This document shows positions 6,694 to 14,702 of a stretch of DNA of 23,678 bases, piece after piece. Positions within the stretch are counted from its first letter, which is position 1; every line of letters starts with the position of its first letter. The notes beneath the pieces were generated by a model. The model searched no databases. It was not told the DNA's origin and saw nothing but the letters and a program-made list of their open reading frames with translations. Position numbers and translations under genes: made by a program. Source of the DNA: SIG440 sp045586925 (GTDB lineage Bacteria; Bacillota; Clostridia; Monoglobales; Monoglobaceae); the NCBI GenBank assembly GCA_045586925.1, contig JAZNBG010000041.1:1-23678 (forward strand), read 5' to 3'.

Positions 6694-8889
6694 TTAAGCA
6701 GCATCTTCACTGACAGCAGGCTCAGCCGGAGCGGTTGGCGTAGTGGGAGGCTCAGCAGACGCGTTGGGATCCGGAATGGTAATTTCCTCAACGGATTCAT
6801 CTGCAGAAGGTTCTTCCGCACCTTCAGGTAGATGCTTGGATTTACAGGTTCCCTTGGGGGTGTTGCCGGAGACGAACCAAAAACCAGTTACAGCTTCGCC
6901 GCAATGTTCGCCGGGGAGCAAGCCTGTATCAGAGCAGTAGCTTACATATTTTACACCTGATGGTGCCGTGGGAGATGTAACTTTTTTGTCTTTATTGATT
7001 TCTGTCATAACATTGTGCCACACAGAAACACAGGGGCTTGATGGGGTGGGTTTGGGATTGTCATAGCCATACCATACAGCACCGACATAATGTGGGGTAT
7101 AGCCTACAAACCAACGGTCGTGGTAATCAGAACTTGTGCCGGTTTTACCTGCCGTATACATTCCTGAGCCTAGACGGGCACCGGCACCAGTGCCTGAGGT
7201 TGCAACCTCGCTGAGCATACGACTCATAACAAAAGCTGCCTCTTCGCTCATCGCTATGCTTTGTTGTGGCTTGTTTGAAAGCAGAATGTTTCCGTTTGAG
7301 TCGGTAACTGATGTAAAGGTATAGGGCTTTGAGTATATACCACGGTTAACAAAGGGAGTGTATGCAGCCGTCATTTCAAGGACTGAAATGCCGTGTGTAA
7401 GACCACCCAGTGCCAACTGTGAATAACCTAAATCATCTTTGACAAGCGATGTAATACCAAGTCGCTTTGTCAGGAAACTATAAGAGGTATTTGCTCCAAG
7501 CTTGTCCAGAACCTGAACGGGTATGGTGTTATATGATCGCCTAACTGCTTCGCGTATTGAGACATTACCACGGAATTTATTGTCAATATTGTGGGGAGTC
7601 CAGTCGCCATAAGAGATAGCCTTGTCGTTGTATATGTCTGCCGGAGTTATAATGCCGTTTTCGATTGCCGGCCCATAAACCGAGATGGGCTTAATTGATG
7701 AACCGGGCTGACGCAGGGTTTGGGTTGCACGGTTAAGAACAAGGTTACCGCTCTTTTTACCTATGCCGCCAACAAGACCTTTAATTTCTCCGGTGTATGG
7801 GTCAATGACTGCCATTGCCGCCTGAGTCGGGTCATCGCCGGTAGAATTGGGGAAATTATCGGTATTTTCAAAGACGTTCTGCATTGCGGCCTGAACCTTA
7901 GGGTCAATGGTTGCGACAATTTTAAGACCGCCTGAATACAACATTTTTTTTGCAATATTCTCAGAATATCCAAGCTCGGCAAGACCGTCAAGAACGTCAT
8001 ATGCAATCTGGTCTACAAAGTACGAATGAATTGTTCCTGTTGTAAGAGTGCTTTCATCAAACTCGGCAAACACAAGCTCATATGCCTTAGCATCGTCGTG
8101 TTCTTGCTGTGTAATGTATCCAAGCTCCAGCATTTTGCCAAGAACAACCTCCTGCTTTTTCTTGTTGTTTTCGGGGTTAAGCAACGGGTCATAAAGAGTG
8201 GGATACTGGGTTATACCTGCGATAGAGGCACACTCTGCGAGATTAAGCTCGCTGACGGGCTTGCCAAAGAATTTCTGTGAAGCAGACTGAACGCCGTTGC
8301 AGCCCTGTGACAGGTATATGGAGTTGAGATAGAGTTCCAGAATTTCGTCCTTGGAAATTTGCTTTTCAAGATTAACTGCACGGGAAATTTCTTGAATTTT
8401 ACGTGCGGCTGTACGGTCGGTATTACGAGTAATATTTTTCACAAGCTGTTGGGTTATTGTGCTGCCGCCAAATGTGGTTGGCTGCCCTGTAAACTTGTTT
8501 TTAATAAAGACAAAAAATGCCTTGGTTGTTCTCTTAATATCAAATCCGCTATGTGAATAAAAACGCTCGTCCTCGATTGAAACAATAGCGTCCTTCATAT
8601 CCTGAGGAATATCTTCAAAGTCTACCCATACACGGTTCTGCTCGGCAGAAAGGGTTGTAAGGGGACGTTCTTTGCCGCTGCTGTCGATGTATACAACCTG
8701 AGTAGAACTGTTGTTTATAACAGCTTGTATATCCAGACTTTCCATTCCTCCAAAGAAGCCGAGGATTGAACCAAGCATAATAAGGACTGCCAAAAGCAAT
8801 CCTGCTGCCACAGTAATTGAAAATACCTTTAGAAAAATCTTTTTGTAGGGATTTGTCTGTGGTGTTTTTTTACGGATGTTCTTTTTCAA
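6694..8889 (-). CDS. Class A penicillin-binding protein (PBP1A type)
   Basis: A 731-residue bifunctional peptidoglycan synthase. After a basic cytoplasmic tail, one membrane helix (about 17-47) anchors it. The GT51 glycosyltransferase domain has EDERFYSHSG (catalytic Glu about 106) and the GGSTITQQLVKN motif. The transpeptidase has Ser397 and Lys400 of SxxK (GSSIKP), SYN at 452-454 and KTGTS from 582. The tail is a Pro/Ala/Glu/Ser-rich low-complexity extension. The start is a TTG at 8889: AAGGAG lies eight bases before it and no in-frame ATG fits; an open frame upstream to 8988 has no ribosome site. It transpeptidates outside the membrane during wall elongation or sporulation. Transcribed alone. 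Confidence 0.93.
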   Translation of the reverse strand: MKKNIRKKTPQTNPYKKIFLKVFSITVAAGLLLAVLIMLGSILGFFGGMESLDIQAVINNSSTQVVYIDSSGKERPLTTLSAEQNRVWVDFEDIPQDMKDAIVSIEDERFYSHSGFDIKRTTKAFFVFIKNKFTGQPTTFGGSTITQQLVKNITRNTDRTAARKIQEISRAVNLEKQISKDEILELYLNSIYLSQGCNGVQSASQKFFGKPVSELNLAECASIAGITQYPTLYDPLLNPENNKKKQEVVLGKMLELGYITQQEHDDAKAYELVFAEFDESTLTTGTIHSYFVDQIAYDVLDGLAELGYSENIAKKMLYSGGLKIVATIDPKVQAAMQNVFENTDNFPNSTGDDPTQAAMAVIDPYTGEIKGLVGGIGKKSGNLVLNRATQTLRQPGSSIKPISVYGPAIENGIITPADIYNDKAISYGDWTPHNIDNKFRGNVSIREAVRRSYNTIPVQVLDKLGANTSYSFLTKRLGITSLVKDDLGYSQLALGGLTHGISVLEMTAAYTPFVNRGIYSKPYTFTSVTDSNGNILLSNKPQQSIAMSEEAAFVMSRMLSEVATSGTGAGARLGSGMYTAGKTGTSSDYHDRWFVGYTPHYVGAVWYGYDNPKPTPSSPCVSVWHNVMTEINKDKKVTSPTAPSGVKYVSYCSDTGLLPGEHCGEAVTGFWFVSGNTPKGTCKSKHLPEGAEEPSADESVEEITIPDPNASAEPPTTPTAPAEPAVSEDAA

Positions 8890-8960
8890 ACAAAACACTC
8901 CTTTTTGCCGTTTTATGGGGTTTGACTCCTTGCGGCTTAAGAATTCTTTGCCAAAATACA

Positions 8961-8988
8961 GGTATAAAAACTTCGTAAATGTTAACAA
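8961..8988 (-). promoter_or_regulatory. Candidate promoter of the PBP gene
   Basis: Minus-strand TTGTTA (8988-8983) and TATACC (8966-8961) have a 16-base spacer, about 70 bases upstream of the TTG start. The -10 is only a fair match. Confidence 0.4.
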
Positions 8989-9051
8989 TTAACAAAAAAG
9001 TATGTTGCACAGGAATTGCCCTGCACATACAGGGAAAGGTTGATAAAATCT

Positions 9052-9459
9052 ATGCTCAAGACAACATTTAAGGTTATAATGCTGTTTGTACTCCTTGCGT
9101 TGGTGGCGGTTGCTACGGGGCTTGCCACATATACTGTTACCAGAAATATGATAGAAGAACAGTTTGCTTATGCCCACCAGACTTCTGCTCCCCAACAAAT
9201 TACTGAAACAGACAGCAATGAAAGGGAAGGCGATGTTTCAGGGACAGGTAGCCGAAACGAAGATGAATATTATCTTGTCCGGCTGGAAGGCGATGCCTTA
9301 GAGGTTTATGTTGCTCATTCAGGCAAGGAAGAGTTTTTGTATAACCGTGAGATATACAAAAACGATTTGTCTGAGAGCGACCTGAAAATGCTTTGCAATG
9401 GAGTAAAGCTTGAGAGTGCCTCTGAGCTTACGGCATTTATCGAAAACTTTACCAGTTAG
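9052..9459 (+). CDS. Small membrane-anchored protein with BofC-like C-terminal domain
   Basis: A 135-residue protein with one N-terminal membrane segment (about residues 7-30), a Ser/Thr/Glu-rich linker and an 80-residue soluble domain. The domain runs YYLVRLEGDALEVYVAHSG, then NDLSESDLKMLCNGVKLES and ends SELTAFIENFTS. This pattern (a strand with Tyr-Val, then Leu-xx-xx-Asp...Leu...Gly and a terminal helix) recalls the C-terminal domain of BofC, an intermembrane sporulation protein that restrains SpoIVB in Bacillus; this is a resemblance from memory, not proof. No SpoIVB is visible here. The frame is open to a TTG at 9016. I chose ATG 9052 after AGGGAAAGG; a TTG at 9040 is possible but sits against that site. 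Divergent from the PBP gene. Confidence 0.65.
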   Translation: MLKTTFKVIMLFVLLALVAVATGLATYTVTRNMIEEQFAYAHQTSAPQQITETDSNEREGDVSGTGSRNEDEYYLVRLEGDALEVYVAHSGKEEFLYNREIYKNDLSESDLKMLCNGVKLESASELTAFIENFTS

Positions 9460-9462
9460 ACA

Positions 9463-9494
9463 CACCTCGGTTTAAACTTAGTCTTTAAGAGGTG
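9463..9494. terminator. Weak shared hairpin between BofC-like and TM2 genes
   Basis: CACCTC at 9463-9468 pairs with GAGGTG at 9489-9494 across a 20-base loop that can partly pair internally (TTTAAA with TTTAA). The right arm lies inside the end of the TM2 gene. It is the only termination signal I see between these convergent genes. Confidence 0.35.
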
Positions 9495-9816
9495 CACCCG
9501 ATGCATCACAATTGATAGAGCCGGTAAGGATAAGAATACCTTCAATAAGCCCCCAGATTGATGATGCAGCGGCTAATGTTCCGCAGGAAAGAAGAGATAT
9601 AAGAAGCTGAGCAACACCTTTTGATGTGTAGCCAAGGTAGAAGTTGTGTACGCCAAGACCGCCAACCAAAATTCCTAAAATTCCTGCGGCGATTTTAGAT
9701 TTGCCGGGGTTTTGCACAACACCTTGATATGTGGGGATAGGGTCAATTTTTGTTCCGCACTTTCCACAGAATTCAGCATTGGGTTCTATTTCGTTTCCAC
9801 AATTTTTACAAAACAT
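9478..9816 (-). CDS. Zinc-ribbon TM2-domain membrane protein
   Basis: A 112-residue protein. The N-terminus is a zinc ribbon with two CxxC pairs (CKNCG at 3-7 and CGKCG at 17-21). A TM2 domain follows: two hydrophobic helices with the conserved GGLGVHNFYLGY turn between them. TM2 proteins are small membrane proteins of unknown biochemical role. AAAGGA precedes the ATG. The gene lies 24 bases after the DUF2752 gene on the same strand, so the two are probably co-transcribed. Length is normal for the family. Confidence 0.85.
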   Translation of the reverse strand: MFCKNCGNEIEPNAEFCGKCGTKIDPIPTYQGVVQNPGKSKIAAGILGILVGGLGVHNFYLGYTSKGVAQLLISLLSCGTLAAASSIWGLIEGILILTGSINCDASGAPLKD

Positions 9817-9840
9817 AGTAAAATTCCTTTCTATGGGGAT

Positions 9841-10155
9841 TTATGTTAGTTTTAATATATACAAAATAAAGTAAGTTGCACATAAAAGGAATATAATTCC
9901 CCAGTCTGCCCTTTTGTTTATCAGTGGCTTTGTGCGGCAGCAGTAAAGAAGTACCGTCGGGGGAAACCAGAACATAGGATGCAGACTAAAGGCTAGCTTC
10001 AGTTGCCCACGGAAAACTGCCAGCCATGCCCGTGAAATTCCGCAGGAGGGACAGATTATTCCAAAGATGTTTCTGAATATACAGCCATAGTTTATTCCCA
10101 CAAAAAAGCCAAGGGCTAAAAGTAGGAGCAAAAAGAGGGTGAGTTTTTTGTTCAC
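9841..10155 (-). CDS. DUF2752 family membrane protein
   Basis: A 104-residue protein with an N-terminal membrane helix, the family motif CPSCGISRAW around residues 35-44, a second helix and a third near the C-terminus. Paired cysteines (CPxCG followed by T/S-R-A) mark DUF2752; its function is unknown. It starts at a GTG, ten bases after AAAGGA. A strong promoter precedes it. DUF2752 and TM2 proteins sharing an operon suggests that they act together at the membrane (inference). Confidence 0.85.
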   Translation of the reverse strand: MNKKLTLFLLLLLALGFFVGINYGCIFRNIFGIICPSCGISRAWLAVFRGQLKLAFSLHPMFWFPPTVLLYCCRTKPLINKRADWGIIFLLCATYFILYILKLT

Positions 10156-10201
10156 GCTGGGGTGTTCCTTTACCTATTATTAAAGTTTACAATATATTCA
10201 C

Positions 10202-10230
10202 ATTTTATCATAAAGTACATTGGGTGTCAA
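10202..10230 (-). promoter_or_regulatory. Strong sigma-A type promoter of DUF2752-TM2 unit
   Basis: Minus-strand TTGACA (10230-10225), a perfect -35, and TAAAAT (10207-10202) are separated by 17 bases, about 46 bases before the GTG start. This is the closest match to consensus in the window. Confidence 0.75.
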
Positions 10231-10240
10231 GAATTAAGTG

Positions 10241-10265
10241 TAGCCTGATAGCTACTGTCAGGCTA
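10241..10265. other. Hairpin just ahead of gpr
   Basis: TAGCCTGA (10241-10248) and TCAGGCTA (10258-10265) form a perfect 8-bp stem with a nine-base loop, eight bases before the gpr ribosome binding site. No T run follows, so it is not an intrinsic terminator for plus-strand transcripts. It could be a leader hairpin of gpr or a protein-binding palindrome. Confidence 0.5.
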
Positions 10266-10288
10266 AGTGAGAAAAGGGGTAGATATGT

Positions 10289-11269
10289 GTGTACAATGCA
10301 CGGACAGACCTTGCTGTAGAGGCAAGAGAAATGTATATGGAAAACGGGTTAATTGCCGATACAATAAAAGGTGTTGAGGCCGAGGAAGAAGCTTTTGACT
10401 GCGGTATCGGTGTAAGTCGGGTGATGATTATGGATAAAGATGGCGAAAAGGCATTAGGAAAGCCTGTGGGACGATATATCACTGTAGAGCTTCCTGAAAA
10501 TGGTCAGGTCGGACAGGAAACATATGAGGAGGCTTGTCGGGTTTGCGCAAAAGAACTGACTGTGCTTTTGGGAGAAGAAACTCACGGGACTGCTCTTGTG
10601 GTGGGGCTTGGAAACCGAAATATAACAGCCGATGCGGTTGGGCCCAAGTGTGTAGGCTCTGTATTGGTTACCAGGCATTTACTTGAATATATGCCCGAGG
10701 AAATAGACCAAAGATTAAGGTCTGTATGCGCAGTATCCCCCGGTGTTCTGGGCATTACCGGTATCGAAACAGGTGAAGTGGTTAAAGGCCTTGTTGAAAA
10801 GGTAAAACCGTCAGTAGTAATTGCAGTTGATGCACTCTGCTCAAGAAGAATGGACAGAGTAAACAGCACAATACAGATGAGCAATACAGGGATTACTCCA
10901 GGAGCAGGGATAGGAAACAAGCGTATGGCGATTAATGAGCAGACGCTTGGGGTTCCGGTGATTGCTGTTGGTGTGCCTACGGTTATTGATGCCGCAACAA
11001 TTGCAGGAGATACAATAGATATACTGCTGGAGGATTTAAGGCAGAACGCAAGAGAAAGCGAGCCTTTATATAAAATGCTTTCAATAGTTGCCAATGAGGA
11101 TAAGTATATACTGATAAAGCAGGTGCTGCAGGAGGGCTATGGAGATTTTGTAGTAACACCCAAGGAGGTTGATACCTTGGTTAAGCGTGTTGCAGATATA
11201 ATTGCAAACGGCATAAATATTGCTCTTCACAAAGGGATTACTCTTGAAGACATTGACAGGTATAAATAA
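10289..11269 (+). CDS. gpr: Spore germination protease GPR
   Basis: A 326-residue GPR endopeptidase (peptidase family A25). It is made in the forespore as an inactive precursor and on germination degrades the small acid-soluble proteins that coat spore DNA. The N-terminus ARTDLAVEAREMY is the conserved start of the family, next to the known propeptide region, which is very short here. LVVGLGNRNITADAVGPK and VVIAVDALCSRRMDRVNSTIQ carry core conserved residues, followed by GITPGAGIGNKR. It starts at GTG 10289, nine bases after AAGGGG; an ATG at 10285 is out of frame. Expression is expected from forespore sigma factors, but I could not identify a convincing sigma-G promoter in the short gap. Direct evidence that the organism sporulates. 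Confidence 0.95.
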   Translation: MYNARTDLAVEAREMYMENGLIADTIKGVEAEEEAFDCGIGVSRVMIMDKDGEKALGKPVGRYITVELPENGQVGQETYEEACRVCAKELTVLLGEETHGTALVVGLGNRNITADAVGPKCVGSVLVTRHLLEYMPEEIDQRLRSVCAVSPGVLGITGIETGEVVKGLVEKVKPSVVIAVDALCSRRMDRVNSTIQMSNTGITPGAGIGNKRMAINEQTLGVPVIAVGVPTVIDAATIAGDTIDILLEDLRQNARESEPLYKMLSIVANEDKYILIKQVLQEGYGDFVVTPKEVDTLVKRVADIIANGINIALHKGITLEDIDRYK

Positions 11270-11289
11270 GGGAGCGTGGATGCTCCCTT
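11268..11289 (+). terminator. Terminator of gpr
   Basis: AAGGGAGC/GCTCCCTT forms an 8-bp stem around a GTGGAT loop, overlapping the gpr stop codon. The T run is short (TTT then AAATATTT). Confidence 0.6.
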
Positions 11290-11321
11290 TAAATATTTAC
11301 AAAATGTTCAAAATTTTGGTG

Positions 11322-11350
11322 TTGTATATTTGCTTACAATATGTTATACT
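11322..11350 (+). promoter_or_regulatory. Promoter of DUF1385-prmC operon
   Basis: TTGTAT (11322-11327) and TATACT (11345-11350) have a 17-base spacer. The expected transcript start, about 11357, falls at the base of the hairpin at 11356-11374. Confidence 0.65.
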
Positions 11351-11355
11351 TTAAA

Positions 11356-11374
11356 AAGGAAGGGATGCTTCCTT
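11356..11374 (+). other. 5'-end leader hairpin of DUF1385-prmC mRNA
   Basis: AAGGAAG/CTTCCTT forms a 7-bp stem with a GGATG loop. It lies at the predicted 5' end of the transcript and just before the real ribosome site GAAGGAG. It may protect the mRNA 5' end; the stem itself contains a Shine-Dalgarno-like AAGGA. Confidence 0.5.
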
Positions 11375-11389
11375 GAAGGAGTGAACAAA

Positions 11390-12349
11390 ATGAAAAAAGA
11401 TAAAGATATAATACATAAAACGTCCATCGGTGGGCAGGCGGTTATTGAAGGCGTTATGATGCGAGGCCCGCAGAAGATTGCCACAGCAGTGCGCAAGCCT
11501 GACGGTGAAATTGAGATGGAAGAAAAACCAATAGGCAAGGTAAGGAAGAACAAAATTCTGAAATTGCCAATAATCCGTGGTTGTATTAATTTCTTTGACT
11601 CAATGATTCTGGGAATACAATCGCTGATGTATTCTGCAAAATTTTTCGAGCTAGATGAAGAAGGAAACCAAATTCAGGAAGAGCCGGGCAAATTTGAAAA
11701 GTGGCTCAATGAAAAACTGGGCAGCGAAAAGGCAACAAATGCGGTTATCTATTTCTCGGTTTGTGTGTCGTTGGTATTCAGCGTGGGGTTATTTATTATG
11801 CTTCCTGCGGTTATAGTGGGATTTCTTAAAAATCTGATTGAAAACCATATTTTACTGACCGCTGCTGAAGGTGTTGTGAGAATTTGCATCTTCATTGTAT
11901 ATATGGCTTTGGTTTCGCAGATGAACGATATAAAGCGTGTGTTTATGTACCACGGTGCAGAACATAAAACTATAAATTGCTATGAACACGGAGAAGAATT
12001 GACAATTGAAAATGTAAGAAAGCACACAAGACTTCATCCAAGATGCGGCACCAGCTTTCTTTTGATTGTTATGGTAATAAGTATAGTGGTGTTCTCGTTT
12101 ATTTCGTGGGAAAATCCTATTACACGCCTTTTGCTTCGTCTTGCACTTATGCCGGTTGTTGCGGGAATTTCATATGAGATAATCAAATTTGCAGGGCGTC
12201 ACGATAACTGGTTTACCGCGGCAATCAGCGCTCCGGGAAAGTGGTTTCAGCGTATTACCACAAAAGAACCTGATGACAGTCAGATAGAGGTTGCGATTGC
12301 TGCATTTGTGGCGGTTAAACCCGAGGAAAAGGGCGAAGATAAATGGTAA
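11390..12349 (+). CDS. DUF1385 family membrane protein (YqhQ type)
   Basis: A 319-residue conserved protein of unknown function. The N-terminal GGQAVIEGVMMRGP motif (14-27) and the central YHGAEHKTINCYE block define DUF1385. At least three membrane helices are visible: around VIYFSVCVSLVFSVGLFIML, after the basic HTRLHPRCGTSF motif (LLIVMVISIVVFSFI), and near LLLRLALMPVVAGISYEI. The frame is open upstream to 11276, but GAAGGAG fits only the ATG at 11390. The stop overlaps the prmC start by seven bases, so the two are translationally coupled; this adjacency to prmC is common in Firmicutes. Confidence 0.9.
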   Translation: MKKDKDIIHKTSIGGQAVIEGVMMRGPQKIATAVRKPDGEIEMEEKPIGKVRKNKILKLPIIRGCINFFDSMILGIQSLMYSAKFFELDEEGNQIQEEPGKFEKWLNEKLGSEKATNAVIYFSVCVSLVFSVGLFIMLPAVIVGFLKNLIENHILLTAAEGVVRICIFIVYMALVSQMNDIKRVFMYHGAEHKTINCYEHGEELTIENVRKHTRLHPRCGTSFLLIVMVISIVVFSFISWENPITRLLLRLALMPVVAGISYEIIKFAGRHDNWFTAAISAPGKWFQRITTKEPDDSQIEVAIAAFVAVKPEEKGEDKW

Positions 12350-13197
12350 ATCTTAAAAATCTTCGCAAAACGGCGGTTGCAGCACTTGAAGGATGTAATT
12401 GCGACAGCCCGCTGGCAGATGTGGATTACATACTGATGCATTTGCTGAATTTTGAGAAAAAGGACATTATTCTGGGTGATAAAATTATTGACGAAAAGCA
12501 AAGGTCGGTTTTTGACAACGCACTTTTACGGCTTAAATCAGGCGAGCCGGTGCAGTATATTGTCGGCGGTTGTGAATTTATGTCGCTTTGGTTTCAGGTA
12601 AATGCGGCAACCCTTATCCCAAGAGCTGACACCGAGATACTTGTGGAGTCAATAATTAATATGGATAAAAACCGTGACAGCCTGAATATTTTTGAAATTG
12701 GCACAGGGTCGGGCTGTATTGCCATAAGTCTGGCACACTATTTACCTAAGGCAAAGGTGATATCTGCGGATATTTCGGTTAAAGCGCTAGAGACGGCTGC
12801 GAAAAATGCAGAGCGGCTGGGAGTAGGTGACAGATGTACATTTATCGAATGTGATATAATGAAAGAGTTTCCCGTATTTGATGTCTTACCGGATGTTATT
12901 GTTTCAAATCCCCCATATATTCCACACAATGATATCGCCGGCCTTGAAAACAAGGTTAAGCGGCACGAACCTTTATCGGCGCTGGACGGCGGTTGTGACG
13001 GATTGGATTTTTATCGAAGGATTGCAAGGGATGCATCCATAACCGAAGAAGGCATTCTTGCGTTTGAGGTGGGAATCGGTCAGGCTCAGGCGGTCAGGCA
13101 AATTATGTCAGGCAGATTTACCGATATAGAAATCCAACGTGATATTGCAGGAATTGAGCGAGTGGTCACAGGTAAACTTAAAAAAGATGCAAATTAG
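12343..13197 (+). CDS. prmC: Peptide chain release factor N5-glutamine methyltransferase
   Basis: A 284-residue SAM-dependent enzyme that methylates the GGQ glutamine of release factors RF1 and RF2 to improve termination. The N-terminal helical recognition domain ends with GEPVQYIVG (67-75) and LIPRADTE (91-98). The SAM-binding motif EIGTGSG is at 118-124 and the catalytic NPPY at 189-192. Start ATG overlaps the upstream stop; translation probably depends on readthrough from DUF1385. Its substrate gene prfA, often next door, is not present here; rsmE follows instead. Formerly called HemK. Confidence 0.95.
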   Translation: MVNLKNLRKTAVAALEGCNCDSPLADVDYILMHLLNFEKKDIILGDKIIDEKQRSVFDNALLRLKSGEPVQYIVGGCEFMSLWFQVNAATLIPRADTEILVESIINMDKNRDSLNIFEIGTGSGCIAISLAHYLPKAKVISADISVKALETAAKNAERLGVGDRCTFIECDIMKEFPVFDVLPDVIVSNPPYIPHNDIAGLENKVKRHEPLSALDGGCDGLDFYRRIARDASITEEGILAFEVGIGQAQAVRQIMSGRFTDIEIQRDIAGIERVVTGKLKKDAN

Positions 13198-13208
13198 GAA
13201 AATAGGAC

Positions 13209-13237
13209 TTGAAATTTTTATGCTTATGTGATAGAAT
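13209..13237 (+). promoter_or_regulatory. Promoter of rsmE
   Basis: TTGAAA (13209-13214) and TAGAAT (13232-13237) with a 17-base spacer, 60 bases upstream of the rsmE start. Confidence 0.6.
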
Positions 13238-13296
13238 GACAAGGTAGTGGGGAGTTTTTCCCGCAGTAAAACATTTCCGTAGAAGGGATATTGCAT

Positions 13297-14043
13297 ATGC
13301 GCAGATTTTTCACGGAGCCTCAGAATATTTCGGAAGATATAGCTGAAATATTTGAGGATAGCAGGCACATTGAGAAGGTCCTCAGGATGAGCTGCGGTGA
13401 CCAAATCATTGTATTTGACGGCTCGGGGTTTGAGTATACAGCCGAGCTTATATCTATAGAAAAGAATTTTTGCAAGGCTAAAATCCTTGAAACTAAAAAA
13501 TCGCTTTCAGAGCCTGAAACAAAGATTACATTGTTTCAGGGTATTCCCAAATCGGGCAAGATGGAAACCATAATCCAAAAGGCGGTGGAGCTGGGGGTTT
13601 ATGAGATTGTTCCTGTAATGATGGAGCGATGCGTGACTAAAATTGCAAGCCAGGAGGCTGGCATTGAAAAGGCAAAGCGCTGGAACAAGATTTCAGTTGA
13701 GGCGGCAAAGCAATGTGGCAGAGGGCTGATACCCAAAGTGCTTGCACCGGTTTCTTTTGATAAGGCGGTAGAAATGCTTGAAAAGCAGCAGATGCCCCTG
13801 ATGCCTTATGAGGTGTTGGGACATGAAGGGCAGCGGGGTTTAAAAGTGCTTTTACAGAGTAATCCGAAAGCATCAGAATTTGGAATTTTAGTAGGTCCTG
13901 AGGGTGGCTTTGCAGACAGCGAAGCAGAATATGCAATTCAAAAAGGGATAAAGGCGATAGGGCTTGGTCGCAGAATTCTGCGTACCGAAACGGTGGCAAG
14001 TGCGCTTATTCCGATGATAATGTTTGACAGAAATGAAATTTAA
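13297..14043 (+). CDS. rsmE: 16S rRNA m3U1498 methyltransferase
   Basis: A 248-residue SPOUT-class methyltransferase that N3-methylates U1498 of 16S rRNA in the assembled small subunit. The N-terminal PUA-like domain starts MRRFF; the knotted SAM-binding domain has QKAVELGV near 95-101, EAAKQCGR at 135-142, GPEGGF at 200-205 and LGRRILRTET at 223-232. A TTG at 13291 is closer upstream, but GAAGGG at 13282-13287 is nine bases from the ATG at 13297. The gene has its own promoter. A small membrane protein gene follows 50 bases later. Confidence 0.95.
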   Translation: MRRFFTEPQNISEDIAEIFEDSRHIEKVLRMSCGDQIIVFDGSGFEYTAELISIEKNFCKAKILETKKSLSEPETKITLFQGIPKSGKMETIIQKAVELGVYEIVPVMMERCVTKIASQEAGIEKAKRWNKISVEAAKQCGRGLIPKVLAPVSFDKAVEMLEKQQMPLMPYEVLGHEGQRGLKVLLQSNPKASEFGILVGPEGGFADSEAEYAIQKGIKAIGLGRRILRTETVASALIPMIMFDRNEI

Positions 14044-14093
14044 GATTGAATTAAAACTAACGCATTGTGCGTAAGAAAGGTATTGTTCTTGAT

Positions 14094-14555
14094 ATGGCGG
14101 CAGCAAAAACAAATCAGAATTTAAAAAGAGAAAAGAAATTGGCAAGAAAAGCTGTGATTGATAAGGCGACAAACAGATTTATGATAAATCTGGTGTGGGG
14201 CATTGTATTAATTATTGCTTTGCTTTATATGCAAAATATGCTTATTACAAACTGGGGCGTAATGAAAATTCCCGCAGTATTATTTGCGATAGCGGCAGTT
14301 GCTCTGTTTGTATGCGGCAAGGTGGGGGTAATTAAAAATAAAGGCAGAGCCTATGACTATGCTGTGTTTACGGCTGTGCTGACTGTTGGCAGTCTGATTA
14401 TTGCATATTACCACAAAATCCGCCTTGTTGTGGGCACAAGTCTTGATTCAAGATGGTGGATTACATGGGCACCCATTACATTAATCATTGCATATCTCGT
14501 ATTTGCATTTATATGGACAGCAATTACTATTGCAAGAGCAGAAAGAAATAAATAA
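14094..14555 (+). CDS. Uncharacterised four-helix membrane protein
   Basis: A 153-residue protein I cannot assign to a family. A basic N-terminal stretch (KTNQNLKREKKLARKAVIDK) precedes four hydrophobic segments, at about 30-50, 60-83, 93-113 and 124-147, so it is an integral membrane protein with the N-terminus probably inside. The frame is open to a GTG at 14067. I place the start at ATG 14094 after GAAAGG with a longish 13-base gap; GTG 14067 has no good site. It follows rsmE at 50 bases and probably shares its transcript, ending at the terminator 14564-14604. Confidence 0.7.
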   Translation: MAAAKTNQNLKREKKLARKAVIDKATNRFMINLVWGIVLIIALLYMQNMLITNWGVMKIPAVLFAIAAVALFVCGKVGVIKNKGRAYDYAVFTAVLTVGSLIIAYYHKIRLVVGTSLDSRWWITWAPITLIIAYLVFAFIWTAITIARAERNK

Positions 14556-14563
14556 GAAGATTT

Positions 14564-14604
14564 ACACCTCCAAGATTGTGGAATTTGGAGGTGTTTCTTT
14601 TTTT
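14564..14604 (+). terminator. Intrinsic terminator of rsmE unit
   Basis: A perfect 10-bp stem ACACCTCCAA/TTGGAGGTGT with an 11-base loop is followed directly by TTCTTTTTTT, a classic rho-independent terminator. Confidence 0.88.
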
Positions 14605-14702
14605 AAAAAATTTTTTTATTTTTTGCAACCTTTTGGCAGGCTAAAAGGTATTATGTATGTAAAACAAAAAAACACTTTGAAAAAAGAAAGGAAAAATTGA
14701 TT

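Noticed and set aside
10186..10214. TTTACA-17-CATAAA as a gpr promoter
   Set aside because: It overlaps the much stronger minus-strand TTGACA-17-TAAAAT, and a vegetative promoter is not expected for gpr.
10582..11094. 170-codon minus-strand frame opposite gpr
   Set aside because: It is the shadow of a strongly conserved gene, with no ribosome site and a Ser/Thr/Pro-rich translation.
12738..12953. 71-codon minus-strand frame opposite prmC
   Set aside because: Lies within the conserved methyltransferase core and has no start signals.
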